The translations under genes were made by a program, and so were the position numbers. From Methylosinus sp. H3A (GTDB lineage Bacteria; Pseudomonadota; Alphaproteobacteria; Rhizobiales; Beijerinckiaceae), in contig NZ_JADNQW010000005.1 in assembly GCF_015709455.1 (NCBI RefSeq), positions 1,550,001-1,614,000 on the forward strand: DNA of 64,000 bases, given 5' to 3'. Of this stretch, positions 54,773-63,265 are shown piece by piece. The notes under the pieces are model-generated. The model did not search any database and was not told the origin of the DNA. It saw only the letters and a list, made by a program, of their open reading frames with translations. The stretch's first letter is position 1; each line of letters begins with the position of its first letter.

Positions 54773-56401
54773 ATGACGGTCGAACAATCCACGCGCGTCG
54801 AGATCCGGCGTGCGACCAAAAAGCTTATGCTGATCTTCGTCGGCAGCCTGGTCTTCACCGCAGGCGGCGTCTTCATGACGCTTCACCCGGACGAACGTCA
54901 CGGCCTCGCGGCGGGCGTGCTGGTTCTCGCCTTTTTCGGTCTCTGCGCGCTGGCCGCGCTCTGGCAGCTGATCCAGGCGCGAAAGCCCGCCTTCATTCTC
55001 ACGGATCGCGATTTCTCCAGCCCCTCGATCGTGAGCGGCCCGGTTTCCTGGGGCGATGTTCAGAACGTCTATACGAGCGTCGCCAACAATCAGAAACTCC
55101 TGCATCTCACTCTCTATCCGGTCGCCGCGGATCGGCTGGAGCGCGCCGGATTTTTAGCGTCGCTCGGGGGACTTTTCGGTTGGCGCAGCCGCGAGATCGT
55201 TTTTCCGCTCTCCCTGTTGGACGTCGAGCCGGACAAATTGACGATGTTCGTCGCGACCAGAGTGGAGGAGGCCAAGGCGCAGCAGACGCCGGAAGCGGCG
55301 GCGCTCGCGCGCGAGAGCGCGCCCGCCGAGCCGAAAGTCGCGCGCGTCGCGCCTTATTTCTCGATCGCGCTCGCGGTCATTCTCGCCGCGATCTTCGCCT
55401 GCGAGCTGGCCTTCGCGCCCTTTCCGGCGACGGACGCCATTACGCCGGCGGTCGGAACTCTGGTCGCCATGGGCGGCTCGTCGCTCGCCGCTGTTCGCGA
55501 GGGCGAATGGTGGCGATTGTTCACTGCGCCGCTGCTGCATGGCGGGTTGTTTCATTTGCTGCTCAATGTCGTCGCGCTGATCGCGGCCGGCTCGCAATTG
55601 GAGCGTCTCGTCGGGGCGGCCTGGTTCGCCGGCGTTTTCTGCGTCGGCGCGCTCGCCGGCTCGACGGCCTCCATCTTCGTCAACCCACCGGATATCGTCG
55701 GCGTCGGCGCGTCCGGCGGCGTCGTGGCTCTGTTCGCGGCGACGGCGGTCGCGAGCTTTCGCTTTCCGCCGGGGCCGGAGCGCAACAATCTCCTCACCGG
55801 CTCGTTTCAGATTCTGCTGCCCTCCTTGCTGCCGCTCGTTTCGATCAGTCACGGCGCGCATATCGATTATGCCGCGCATTTCGGCGGCGCGGCCGGAGGC
55901 TTGCTCTGCGGGCTGGCGCTTTTGCCGCTCTGGCCGATCGATCGGCCGCGGCCCGCATTCGACAAATTGCCGGCGGCGCTCGCGGCGGCTTTCTTCGCCG
56001 TCGCGCTCGGCTCTGCAACGCTCATCCCGCCGCGCCTCGCGCAAGTCCAACTTCTCGCTCCCGACTTTCCGGCCGATTGGGAAAAGGCCAAGGCGGGCGC
56101 TGCTGCGACGCTCGCGCGCAACCCGCGCGACCCGCGCGCGCGTCTCGCGCACGCGGCCTGGCTGATCGATCATGGATCGGCCGCAGCGGCGGAAAAGGAA
56201 TTGCGCGAAGCGCTCGCCGATAAGCAGGCGCTGGCCATCCCTGTTTTGAACCATATGGAGGCGCGTGTCCGGCTGATGCTCGCTGCGCTGCTCCACGATG
56301 GACAGCCGCAGGAGGCGCGCAACATCGCCGCGCCGATTTGCGCGTCGGCGCTGCCGGATTCTCTCGCGAATTACCGCAAATCGACCGGGCTCTGTCCCTG
56401 A
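54773..56401 (+). CDS. rhomboid intramembrane serine protease with N-terminal PH-like domain
   Basis: A 542-residue fusion. Residues 1-80 hold two membrane helices, followed to about 160 by an STM3941-type PH-like domain (ILTDRDFSSPSIVSGPVSWGDVQNV). The rhomboid core of six or so helices comes next, with catalytic Ser314 in GVGASGGVVALF and His369 in AHFGGAAGGLL. The C-terminal 130 residues are soluble and may form TPR-like helices (AKAGAAATLARNPRDPRARLAHAAWL). Rhomboids cut membrane proteins; no substrate is indicated by the neighbours. The ATG at 54773 is preferred to a GTG nine bases before. Confidence 0.87.
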   Translation: MTVEQSTRVEIRRATKKLMLIFVGSLVFTAGGVFMTLHPDERHGLAAGVLVLAFFGLCALAALWQLIQARKPAFILTDRDFSSPSIVSGPVSWGDVQNVYTSVANNQKLLHLTLYPVAADRLERAGFLASLGGLFGWRSREIVFPLSLLDVEPDKLTMFVATRVEEAKAQQTPEAAALARESAPAEPKVARVAPYFSIALAVILAAIFACELAFAPFPATDAITPAVGTLVAMGGSSLAAVREGEWWRLFTAPLLHGGLFHLLLNVVALIAAGSQLERLVGAAWFAGVFCVGALAGSTASIFVNPPDIVGVGASGGVVALFAATAVASFRFPPGPERNNLLTGSFQILLPSLLPLVSISHGAHIDYAAHFGGAAGGLLCGLALLPLWPIDRPRPAFDKLPAALAAAFFAVALGSATLIPPRLAQVQLLAPDFPADWEKAKAGAAATLARNPRDPRARLAHAAWLIDHGSAAAAEKELREALADKQALAIPVLNHMEARVRLMLAALLHDGQPQEARNIAAPICASALPDSLANYRKSTGLCP

Positions 56402-56539
56402 CCGTGAACGGCGTCGTTCGGCGCCGTCGTCGCGGCCGGCCGGCGCCGCGCGTCCGCCGGGGGCTTCATCTTTCGCGCGTCTTGCTCTAATACCTCCGGC
56501 CTCGGGCCGCCGGCCCTGAGCCCCGAAGGGAAGAGACAC

Positions 56540-57671
56540 ATGCGCGCCGAGCCGCTTGCGCTGAAAGAACAGATCGAGCAGTCCATGGGACTGCTGAGGA
56601 GGCATCTTTGACGTCGAGACTTCAACGCGCCGTCTCGCCGAGCTGAACGCCAGGGTCGAGGATCCCGATCTCTGGAACGACGCCGAAGCCGCGCAGAAGA
56701 TCATGCGCGAGCGCACCCAGCTCGAGGATCAGCTCGGCTCCATCGCGCGGCTCGACCGCGACCTCGAGGACGCCATCACCCTCGTCGAGCTCGGCGAGGC
56801 AGAGAATGACGCCGACACCGAGAAGGAAGGCATCGCCCAGCTAGAGGCGCTGCTGAAGGAGGCGCGCGAGCGTCAGATCGAGGCGCTGTTCTCGGGCGAG
56901 GCCGACGGCAACGACACTTTCATCGAAGTGCATTCGGGCGCCGGCGGCACCGAGAGCTGCGACTGGGCGCGCATGCTGTTCCGCATGTATGCGCGGTGGG
57001 CGGAGCGCAAGAAGTTCAAGGTCGAGGTGATCGAGGAGACCGCCGGCGACGAGGCCGGCATCAAATCGGCCACGCTGCTCATCAAGGGCATGAACGCCCA
57101 TGGTTGGGCCAAGACCGAATCCGGCGTGCATCGCCTCGTGCGCATCTCGCCTTTCGACTCCAATGCGCGGCGGCACACGAGCTTCGCCTCGGTCTGGGTC
57201 TATCCGGTCGTCGACGACAAGATCGATGTGCAGATCAACGAGTCCGATTGCCGCATCGACACCTATCGCTCGTCGGGCGCGGGCGGCCAGCACGTCAACA
57301 CGACGGATTCGGCCATTCGCATCACCCATATTCCGACCGGCATCGTCGTCGCCTGTCAGGCGGAGCGTTCGCAGCACAAGAACCGAGCGACCGCCTGGAA
57401 CATGCTGCGCGCGCGCATTTATGAGCAAGAGCTCGAGAAGCGCGAGGCGGAGGCCAACGCCATCGAAGCGTCGAAGACCGACATCGGCTGGGGCCATCAG
57501 ATTCGCAGCTATGTGCTGCAGCCCTATCAGCTGGTGAAGGATTTGCGCACCGGCCACACCTCCGGCACGCCGGGCGAGGTGCTGGACGGCGAGCTCGACG
57601 ATTTCATGCAGGCCTCTCTCGCCCAGCGCGTGCTCGGCGGCGGGCCGGAGAAGGTCGAGGACGTCGAATAA
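56540..57671 (+). CDS. prfB: peptide chain release factor 2, with programmed +1 frameshift
   Basis: RF2 recognises UGA and UAA stops and releases the peptide. The gene starts [23 protein letters not shown] in frame 0, meets TGA at 56609-56611, and continues in the +1 frame as [20 protein letters not shown]. Together they give a 376-residue protein of family length. The anticodon-like SPF lies in [12 protein letters not shown] and the catalytic GGQ in [24 protein letters not shown] precedes the ATG. A gene model starting at the downstream frame would lose 55 N-terminal residues. It converges on glnA across a strong terminator. Confidence 0.96.
56597..56612 (+). promoter_or_regulatory. RF2 autoregulatory +1 frameshift signal
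   Basis: AGGAGG (56597-56602), CAT, CTT and the in-frame TGA, then C, reproduce the classic RF2 site: a Shine-Dalgarno-like hexamer three bases upstream of CTT, a slippery CTT codon, and UGA followed by C. When RF2 is scarce the ribosome slips to the +1 frame (skipping 56609) and makes RF2; when abundant it terminates early. Confidence 0.95.
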
Positions 57672-57720
57672 TCTTTCGGCGCGAGGGCCTCGTCCTCGCC
57701 CAATCGCTGAGGACAAACAA

Positions 57721-57753
57721 AAAGGGCGGCCTTTCGGCCGCCCTTTCGTTTCT
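57721..57753. terminator. intrinsic terminator between prfB and glnA
   Basis: An 11-bp perfect stem, AAAGGGCGGCC (57721-57731) and GGCCGCCCTTT (57736-57746), with loop TTTC and CGTTTCT after it on the plus strand. A-rich sequence precedes it, so it can end transcription from both converging genes. Confidence 0.9.
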
Positions 57754-57769
57754 ACGGATCGCGAAGCGA

Positions 57770-59179
57770 TCAGTAGGAATAATACATGTCATACTCGACC
57801 GGATGCGGCGCCATCTCGAAGCGATAGACGTCCTGATACTTCAGGTCGATGTAGGCGTGGATGAAGTCCTCGTTGAAGACGCCGCCGGCCGTCAGGAAGG
57901 CGTAGTCGGCCTTCAGGCTGTCGAGCGCCTCGCGCAGCGAGCCGCAGACCGTCGGGATCGCCTTCAGCTCCTCCGGCGGCAGGTCGTAGAGATCCTTGTC
58001 CGAGGGCTGGCCCGGATCGATCTTGTTGGCGATGCCGTCGAGACCCGCCATCAGCATGGCCGAGAAGGCGAGATAGGGATTCGCCGTCGGATCGGGGAAG
58101 CGAACCTCGACGCGCTTCGCCTTCGGGCTGGTCGCGAAGGGGATGCGGCAGGAGGCCGAGCGGTTGCGCGACGAATAGGCGAGCAGCACCGGAGCCTCGA
58201 AGCCCGGAACCAGGCGCTTATAGGAGTTCGTCGACGGATTGGTGAAGGCGTTCAGCGCCTTGGCGTGCTTGATGATGCCGCCGATATACCACAGGCATTC
58301 CTGGGACAGGCCGGCGTATTTGTCGCCGGCGAACACCGGCTTGCCTTCCTTCCAGATCGACTGGTGGACGTGCATGCCGGAGCCATTGTCGCCATAGACG
58401 GGCTTGGGCATGAAGGTCGCCGTCTTGCCGTAGGAATGCGCGACCTGATGGATGGCGTATTTGTAGATCTGCAGATGATCGGCGACGGTGACCAGCGTCG
58501 CGAATTTCAGACCCAGCTCATGCTGCGCGGAAGCGACCTCGTGATGGTGCTTCTCGACGGCGACGCCCATGGACGCCATGGCCGCCAGCATCTCGCCGCG
58601 CATGTCCTGAGCGGAGTCGATCGGCGGGACCGGGAAATAGCCGCCCTTGGTGCGCACGCGATGGCCGAGATTGCCGCCCTCATAGGCGGTGTCGGAATTG
58701 GTGGGCAGCTCGACGGAGTCGACGGTGAAGCCGGTGTTGTAGGGGTCGGTCGAGAAGCGCACGTCGTCGAAGACGAAGAATTCGGCTTCCGGGCCGAAGA
58801 ACGAGGTGTCGCCGACGCCGGTCGCCTGAAGATAGGCCTGGGCCTTCTTGGCGATGCCGCGCGGGTCGCGGTTATAGGGCTGGCCGGTCGTGGGCTCGAC
58901 GACGTCGCAGACGATCGACAAAGTGGAGGCGGCGAAGAAGGGGTCGTGCGTGACGGTCGAGAGATCGGGCAGGAGCGTCATGTCCGACTCGTTGATCGCC
59001 TTCCAGCCGGCGATGGAGGAGCCGTCGAACATGATGCCTTCGTTCAGCGCTTCCTCGTCGACGATCGACACGTCGAAGGTGACGTGCTGCCACTTGCCGC
59101 GCGGATCCGTGAAGCGGAAATCCACATATTTTACGTCATTGTCGGCGATCTGCTTGAGAACGTCCTTGGCCGTTGTCAT
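57770..59179 (-). CDS. glnA: glutamine synthetase type I
   Basis: A 469-residue enzyme joining ammonia to glutamate with ATP. It has [16 protein letters not shown], the Asp-50 loop [17 protein letters not shown], metal/ATP motifs [13 protein letters not shown] and [12 protein letters not shown], and the C-terminal adenylylation site Tyr398 in [10 protein letters not shown], which shows it is regulated by GlnE. It lies downstream of glnB on the minus strand, 97 bases apart, a standard pair. Homododecameric cytoplasmic enzyme. Confidence 0.98.
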   Translation of the reverse strand: MTTAKDVLKQIADNDVKYVDFRFTDPRGKWQHVTFDVSIVDEEALNEGIMFDGSSIAGWKAINESDMTLLPDLSTVTHDPFFAASTLSIVCDVVEPTTGQPYNRDPRGIAKKAQAYLQATGVGDTSFFGPEAEFFVFDDVRFSTDPYNTGFTVDSVELPTNSDTAYEGGNLGHRVRTKGGYFPVPPIDSAQDMRGEMLAAMASMGVAVEKHHHEVASAQHELGLKFATLVTVADHLQIYKYAIHQVAHSYGKTATFMPKPVYGDNGSGMHVHQSIWKEGKPVFAGDKYAGLSQECLWYIGGIIKHAKALNAFTNPSTNSYKRLVPGFEAPVLLAYSSRNRSASCRIPFATSPKAKRVEVRFPDPTANPYLAFSAMLMAGLDGIANKIDPGQPSDKDLYDLPPEELKAIPTVCGSLREALDSLKADYAFLTAGGVFNEDFIHAYIDLKYQDVYRFEMAPHPVEYDMYYSY

Positions 59180-59276
59180 GTCGTGGAGCCTTCATTTCGA
59201 TGTGGACGGTCGAGTCCTAGTGTAGGGACGCGAATGTCAGCCGCGGGGCGGCGGGGCGTAGCGAATTCGGCGCCGG

Positions 59277-59615
<339 letters not shown>

Positions 59616-59700
59616 TCACCTTTCCCCGCATCCCGACTCGAGGTTCCCCGAGAACGCATCCGCCTCACCGAAGAACCGCCGCGCTTCTATCATTTGTCAC

Positions 59701-59756
59701 AAAAAGGCGCCATGCCGAAAATCAGCGACTATGCCCAATAGAAGGGCGCTGGCGCC
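59701..59756 (-). terminator. possible terminator of the sulfurtransferase gene
   Basis: On the minus strand GGCGCCA (59756-59750) and TGGCGCC (59712-59706) form the outer stem, with an inner GCCC/GGGC pairing in the loop, and five T residues follow. It lies 20-75 bases past the sseA stop and before glnB. The long loop makes it less certain than the other hairpins. Confidence 0.45.
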
Positions 59757-59775
59757 TGATAGACAATCAGTTTGC

Positions 59776-60642
59776 TCATGAATCGGATATGACCGGAAGG
59801 TCGGCGCGCGCGCCCCATTCGGACCAGGAGCCGTCATAGACGGTGGCCGGCCGTCGTCCCGACGCGGCCAGCGCCAAGCTCAGGATCGAGGCGGTGAGGC
59901 CGGAGCCGCAGCTCGCGACGATCGGCCGCTCGGGATCGATCTTCGCGCGCGCGAAAACCTCCTCCAGCGCCTCCGGCGCCTTCATGCGGCCATCGGCGAC
60001 GAGATTGCCGAAGGGCAGGTTGAGCGCGCCGGGCATATGGCCGGAGCGCAGGCCGGGGCGCGGCTCGGGAACGCTGCCCGCGAAGCGCTCGGCGGAGCGC
60101 ATGTCCACGACCTGCGCGGAGCCGTCGGCCAGCGCTCGCGCCACATCCGCCGAGTCGGCGACGAGCCCGCGGTCGACGCGCGGCGTGAAATGGCGCGGCG
60201 CGCGGTGGGCTTCGCCCTGCTCGAGCGGACGGCCTTCTGCCTTCCAGGCCGGCAGGCCGCCGTCGAGGACGGAGACGTCGGTGGCGCCGAAGACGCGCAG
60301 CGTCCACCACAGGCGCGGCGCGGAGAAGAGGCCGAGGCTGTCATAGATCACCGCGCGCATGCCGTCGCCGAGGCCGAGCTTGCGGACGGCCGAGGCGAAG
60401 GCGACCGCGTCCGGCAGCATATGCGGCAGGTCGGTCGAATGATCGGCGATGGCGTCTATGTCGAAGAAGACGGCGCCTGGAACATGGGCGTCGAGATATT
60501 CGGCATGGGCGTTCCGGCCGGCGGCCGGCATGTGCCAGGAGGCGTCGAACACGATGACGTCCGGCGCATGGAGATGGTCGGCGAGCCATTGCGTGGAGAC
60601 GAACAGCGTCTCGGGATCGATGTTCGGGGCGGCTCTCGTCAT
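59776..60642 (-). CDS. sseA: 3-mercaptopyruvate sulfurtransferase
   Basis: A 288-residue double-rhodanese protein. The N-terminal inactive domain has VIVFDASWHMP. The C-terminal catalytic domain has VVDMRSAERFAG and the active-site loop ASCGSGLTASI with Cys245. The CGSGxT loop is typical of mercaptopyruvate rather than thiosulfate (CRKGVT) sulfurtransferases. It transfers sulfur from 3-mercaptopyruvate to acceptors such as cyanide or thioredoxin. It is divergent from the cysteine-cluster gene. Confidence 0.93.
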   Translation of the reverse strand: MTRAAPNIDPETLFVSTQWLADHLHAPDVIVFDASWHMPAAGRNAHAEYLDAHVPGAVFFDIDAIADHSTDLPHMLPDAVAFASAVRKLGLGDGMRAVIYDSLGLFSAPRLWWTLRVFGATDVSVLDGGLPAWKAEGRPLEQGEAHRAPRHFTPRVDRGLVADSADVARALADGSAQVVDMRSAERFAGSVPEPRPGLRSGHMPGALNLPFGNLVADGRMKAPEALEEVFARAKIDPERPIVASCGSGLTASILSLALAASGRRPATVYDGSWSEWGARADLPVISDS

Positions 60643-60771
60643 TGCGGTCCTCCTCGCGGCGATCCTCTGGCGACCCTCCGGGGGGCGATGGCGCCGGCGT
60701 CGCGATCGTTGTAGTCAATGTAGCAGAATCGATTCGTTCCCAAAATCGCCGAAAAGACGAAAATCGAGACC

Positions 60772-61188
60772 ATGCTCGACATTCCCGGCAAGGCCTGCGG
60801 TCCCTGCGCTTTCTGTTGCAAGGTGCTGGAGATCGAGGAATTCACCAAGAAGGCCGGCGTCTGGTGCGAGCACTGCACGAAGACGAGCGGCTGCGGCGTC
60901 TACGCCACACGGCCCGACGTGTGCCGCGATTATCACTGCCGCTGGAAGGAGGAGCGCTCGCTCGGCGTCCAGCTGCGGCCGGACAAGGTCGGCACGCTGC
61001 TGATGGACGATCCCGACAGCGACGAATATCATGCGGTCTGCGATCCCGAAAAGCCGTTTTCCTGGCGCAATCCTCTCGTATTCAAGCATCTCGTGAGCGA
61101 GGCGAAGGCCGGCCGCATCGTGGTCGCCAAAGCGGGTCTGCGCGCGTGGCGCATATTCGCCGACGGCAGCTGGCAGGAGTGGGCCTGA
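60772..61188 (+). CDS. YkgJ-like cysteine-cluster protein
   Basis: A 138-residue cytoplasmic protein rich in cysteines. They include CGPCAFCC (Cys9, 12, 15, 16), WCEHC (32, 35), GCGVY (41) and CRDYHC (51, 56). The pattern is that of the YkgJ/CxxCxxCC zinc- or iron-chelating family, whose function is unknown. The C-terminal third has no cysteines and ends FADGSWQEWA. It begins 129 bases from the divergent sseA gene and is followed by a DUF3108 gene after 92 bases. Confidence 0.86.
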   Translation: MLDIPGKACGPCAFCCKVLEIEEFTKKAGVWCEHCTKTSGCGVYATRPDVCRDYHCRWKEERSLGVQLRPDKVGTLLMDDPDSDEYHAVCDPEKPFSWRNPLVFKHLVSEAKAGRIVVAKAGLRAWRIFADGSWQEWA

Positions 61189-61280
61189 ATCGAGCCCCTT
61201 CCTCCGGCGCGATCCGAGCATCGACAAGCGCTCTCGCCTGGCCCATCGTGGCGATGACTGATTCGATCGCAGGTCTTCGA

Positions 61281-62123
61281 ATGGCGTTTTTCTCATCTGT
61301 GCTGGAAAGAGCCGGACGCGGCTCGACGCCGGAGCTCGTCGCGCTCGCTCTGCTCGTCGCGGCCTCTCCCTGCCGGGCGGAGACGCTCAAGGCGCATTAC
61401 TCTTTGAGCCTGCTCGGCCTGTCGATCGGCCACGCCTCGGCCGACGGCGTCATCGACGCGCGCAATTATCGCATCGACATTTCGATGCGCACGACCGGCC
61501 TCGCCTCGCTCGTCAACGACACGCGCGGCGCCGCCACCGCGGCCGGCGTCGTCTCGCATGAGGGGCTCGCGCCGGCGAGCTACGCCAACACCACCTCCAA
61601 CACTTATGAGACGCGCACCGTCCGCATGGCGCTCGCCGGCAATTCCGTGCGCGCCGTGCATGTCGATCCGACGCCCTGGGACATGCCCGTCCGCATTCCG
61701 GTGACGGATGGCAACAAGTCCCACATCACAGATCCGGTGAGCGCGCTGATCATGAGCGTTCCGGCGAGCGAGCCGCTCGTCGGGCCCTCGGCCTGCAATC
61801 GGACGATCCCCGTCTTCGACGGCGTCACCCGTTTCGACGTGACCCTCTCATTCGTCGAGATGCGCAATGTCGAGACGCGCGGCTATTCCGGGCCGGTCTC
61901 CGTCTGCGCCGCGCGCTATCGTCCGATCTCGGGGCATCGGCCGGACAGTGTCTCGACGCGCTTCATGGCCGAGAACAACGATATCACCGTCTGGCTTGCG
62001 CCTCTGCCCATGGCGCATGCGGTCGTGCCCTATCGGATGGCGCTGCGCACCACCGTCGGCATGCTGACCGTCGAGCCCGCCGAATTCCATCTCGGCGGGC
62101 GTCGCCAGGCCGCGGATCAATAG
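61281..62123 (+). CDS. DUF3108 domain protein, exported
   Basis: A 280-residue protein. A signal peptide-like N-terminus (LALLVAASPCRA) precedes a DUF3108 domain opening LKAHYSLSLLGLSIGHASADGVID. The family is periplasmic and of unknown function. The ATG at 61281 is chosen with GCAGGTC about nine bases before; the ATG at 61254 is also possible. The frame is open far upstream across the cysteine-cluster gene, but that portion is not protein-like. It converges on the DUF1190-like gene with 17 bases between stops. Confidence 0.84.
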   Translation: MAFFSSVLERAGRGSTPELVALALLVAASPCRAETLKAHYSLSLLGLSIGHASADGVIDARNYRIDISMRTTGLASLVNDTRGAATAAGVVSHEGLAPASYANTTSNTYETRTVRMALAGNSVRAVHVDPTPWDMPVRIPVTDGNKSHITDPVSALIMSVPASEPLVGPSACNRTIPVFDGVTRFDVTLSFVEMRNVETRGYSGPVSVCAARYRPISGHRPDSVSTRFMAENNDITVWLAPLPMAHAVVPYRMALRTTVGMLTVEPAEFHLGGRRQAADQ

Positions 62124-62140
62124 GCGCGCGAGCGGCCTCT

Positions 62141-62542
62141 TCAGTCGAGGCGGATTTCGCGCGTCTTCTTGCGGTTCAGCCGATCGGAATCATATTCGAG
62201 ATAGCGCACCTCTCTCGGCTCCGCCGATCCCGGCGCGAGGCAGAAGGAGGGCGAGGGCGTGAAGCGCCCGTCCGGTCCGGCGAAACATTCCGAAAAGCGC
62301 ACTTCGCAATCGAAGGACGTCTCCGTGTGGGGCGCGACGCGGGCGACGAGCGCGCGCGCTTTGTCCACTGCGCCGGCGCAGAGGCCGGCGTCGAGGCCAT
62401 AGGCGCGGCACTGCTGGACCGTCGCCATGTAGCGCCCCTCGCCCGAACAGGCGGGTGTGCGGCGATAGCCGAAGAACCAGACGGCGCCGATGAGCGTCGC
62501 GAGGGCGGCGACGGCGATGAAGGTGAGAGAAGGGCGGGCCAT
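62141..62542 (-). CDS. DUF1190-like membrane-anchored protein
   Basis: A 133-residue protein with one N-terminal membrane helix (LTFIAVAALATLIGAVWFFGY) and six cysteines at 32, 45, 55, 79, 86 and 101. The pattern CSG...YMATVQQC...GLC and FDCEVRFSEC...CLAP recalls YgiB/DUF1190 proteins, of unknown function. The similarity is by cysteine spacing and therefore tentative. The tail is charged. Its start lies 381 bases from the next plus-strand gene; this gap is described separately. Confidence 0.72.
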   Translation of the reverse strand: MARPSLTFIAVAALATLIGAVWFFGYRRTPACSGEGRYMATVQQCRAYGLDAGLCAGAVDKARALVARVAPHTETSFDCEVRFSECFAGPDGRFTPSPSFCLAPGSAEPREVRYLEYDSDRLNRKKTREIRLD

Positions 62543-62923
62543 TGGCGTCGGTTTTTCCGTTCTTCTTCGTCGAGCCGCAGCTTCATTAACGGCGCCGCAC
62601 GCGGCTCCGCAAGCCCCAAAGACGGCGATGAGGGCGGCGCCGCATCTTGACGAGCATCAAAGGCTAATATAATTGCCAGCAACGTGTCGCGGGCGTGGAT
62701 CGCGGCCTGGCTCGGCCGCTCGAAGAGGAGCGCCGGGCGTGAAAGACCGTCGGCGCGTCTCGGATCGCGGTCGGCCCATCCAGGGCGTTCTCGGAATTCG
62801 AGCCGGCGATGATATCCACCAAAGCGTATCTCACTTAACAGGCGAGACTTCGTCTGTCTTGGGTGATATCGTTGCACGGCTGGCAGCCTGAACGAGATCG
62901 GGCGTTAAAGAGGAGGAAGCGTT
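62543..62923. other. intergenic region before the 37-residue membrane protein
   Basis: No convincing gene is seen between the DUF1190-like start and 62924. A 72-codon frame ending at 62891 is Arg/Gly-rich without a ribosome-binding site. The section includes a near-consensus promoter at 62647-62673 and a long untranslated stretch up to the strong Shine-Dalgarno sequence at 62912-62917, so it may encode a leader or regulatory RNA. Confidence 0.55.
62647..62673 (+). promoter_or_regulatory. near-consensus sigma-70-type promoter
   Basis: TTGACG (62647-62652) and TATAAT (62668-62673) are separated by 15 bases, shorter than the optimum of 17 but with both boxes close to consensus. Such an exact TATAAT is rare in this GC-rich sequence. 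A transcript starting just after it would run about 420 bases to the terminator at 63066-63102 and include the small protein gene. Confidence 0.5.
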
Positions 62924-63037
62924 ATGGGAGCAATTCTCGAGCTTACGAGCTATGCGGCGACGCCGGTTGGCATGATCGCGATCATCGCGCTCGGCGCCGC
63001 GGCGTATTTCGCCGCTCGCTGGGTTCTGAGCGACTGA
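62924..63037 (+). CDS. small single-pass membrane protein, 37 residues
   Basis: A 37-codon gene with the strongest ribosome-binding site in the window: AGAGGAGG seven to fourteen bases before the ATG. The product starts MGAILELTSYAATPVG and has one membrane helix, MIAIIALGAAAYFAARWVL, then SD. There is no signal peptidase site. Too short for most gene finders, but the exact Shine-Dalgarno sequence, the helix, and a terminator 29 bases downstream support it. The family is unknown; small proteins of this kind often regulate membrane complexes. Confidence 0.7.
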   Translation: MGAILELTSYAATPVGMIAIIALGAAAYFAARWVLSD

Positions 63038-63065
63038 CGCTTCAGAACCGGTCTACGGATATGAT

Positions 63066-63102
63066 GCGGCGCATCGGCTCGTTCGATGCGCCGCTTCTTT
63101 TT
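63066..63102 (+). terminator. intrinsic terminator after the 37-residue gene
   Basis: A perfect 11-bp stem, GCGGCGCATCG (63066-63076) and CGATGCGCCGC (63084-63094), with a seven-base loop followed by TTCTTTTT. One of the clearest terminators in the window; oriented with the small-protein gene. Confidence 0.92.
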
Positions 63103-63265
63103 GGCGTCGTCGCGCTGGAAAGAATCCGCCTCGAGCGTTGCGAAAGATGCGCCGAGGCTTTCCAATGGAAGCCGCAGGTTATATAGTCGGGCCTACCCAC
63201 TCGGGGGGCGCCGCCGCCCGAGTGCATCCTGGCTGCGACCGCAGCGCTTTCACTTGGAGTGGCCC

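Noticed and set aside
59616..59775. Search for a sigma-54 (-24/-12) promoter before glnB
   Set aside because: TGGCGCCTTTTTGTG is reminiscent of the consensus, but the GG and GC elements do not have the required spacing, and the sequence is better explained as the right arm and T-run of a hairpin.
62673..62891. 72-codon plus-strand frame in the right-end gap
   Set aside because: Lacks a ribosome-binding site and has a biased Arg/Gly composition; the strong Shine-Dalgarno belongs to the 37-codon gene after it.
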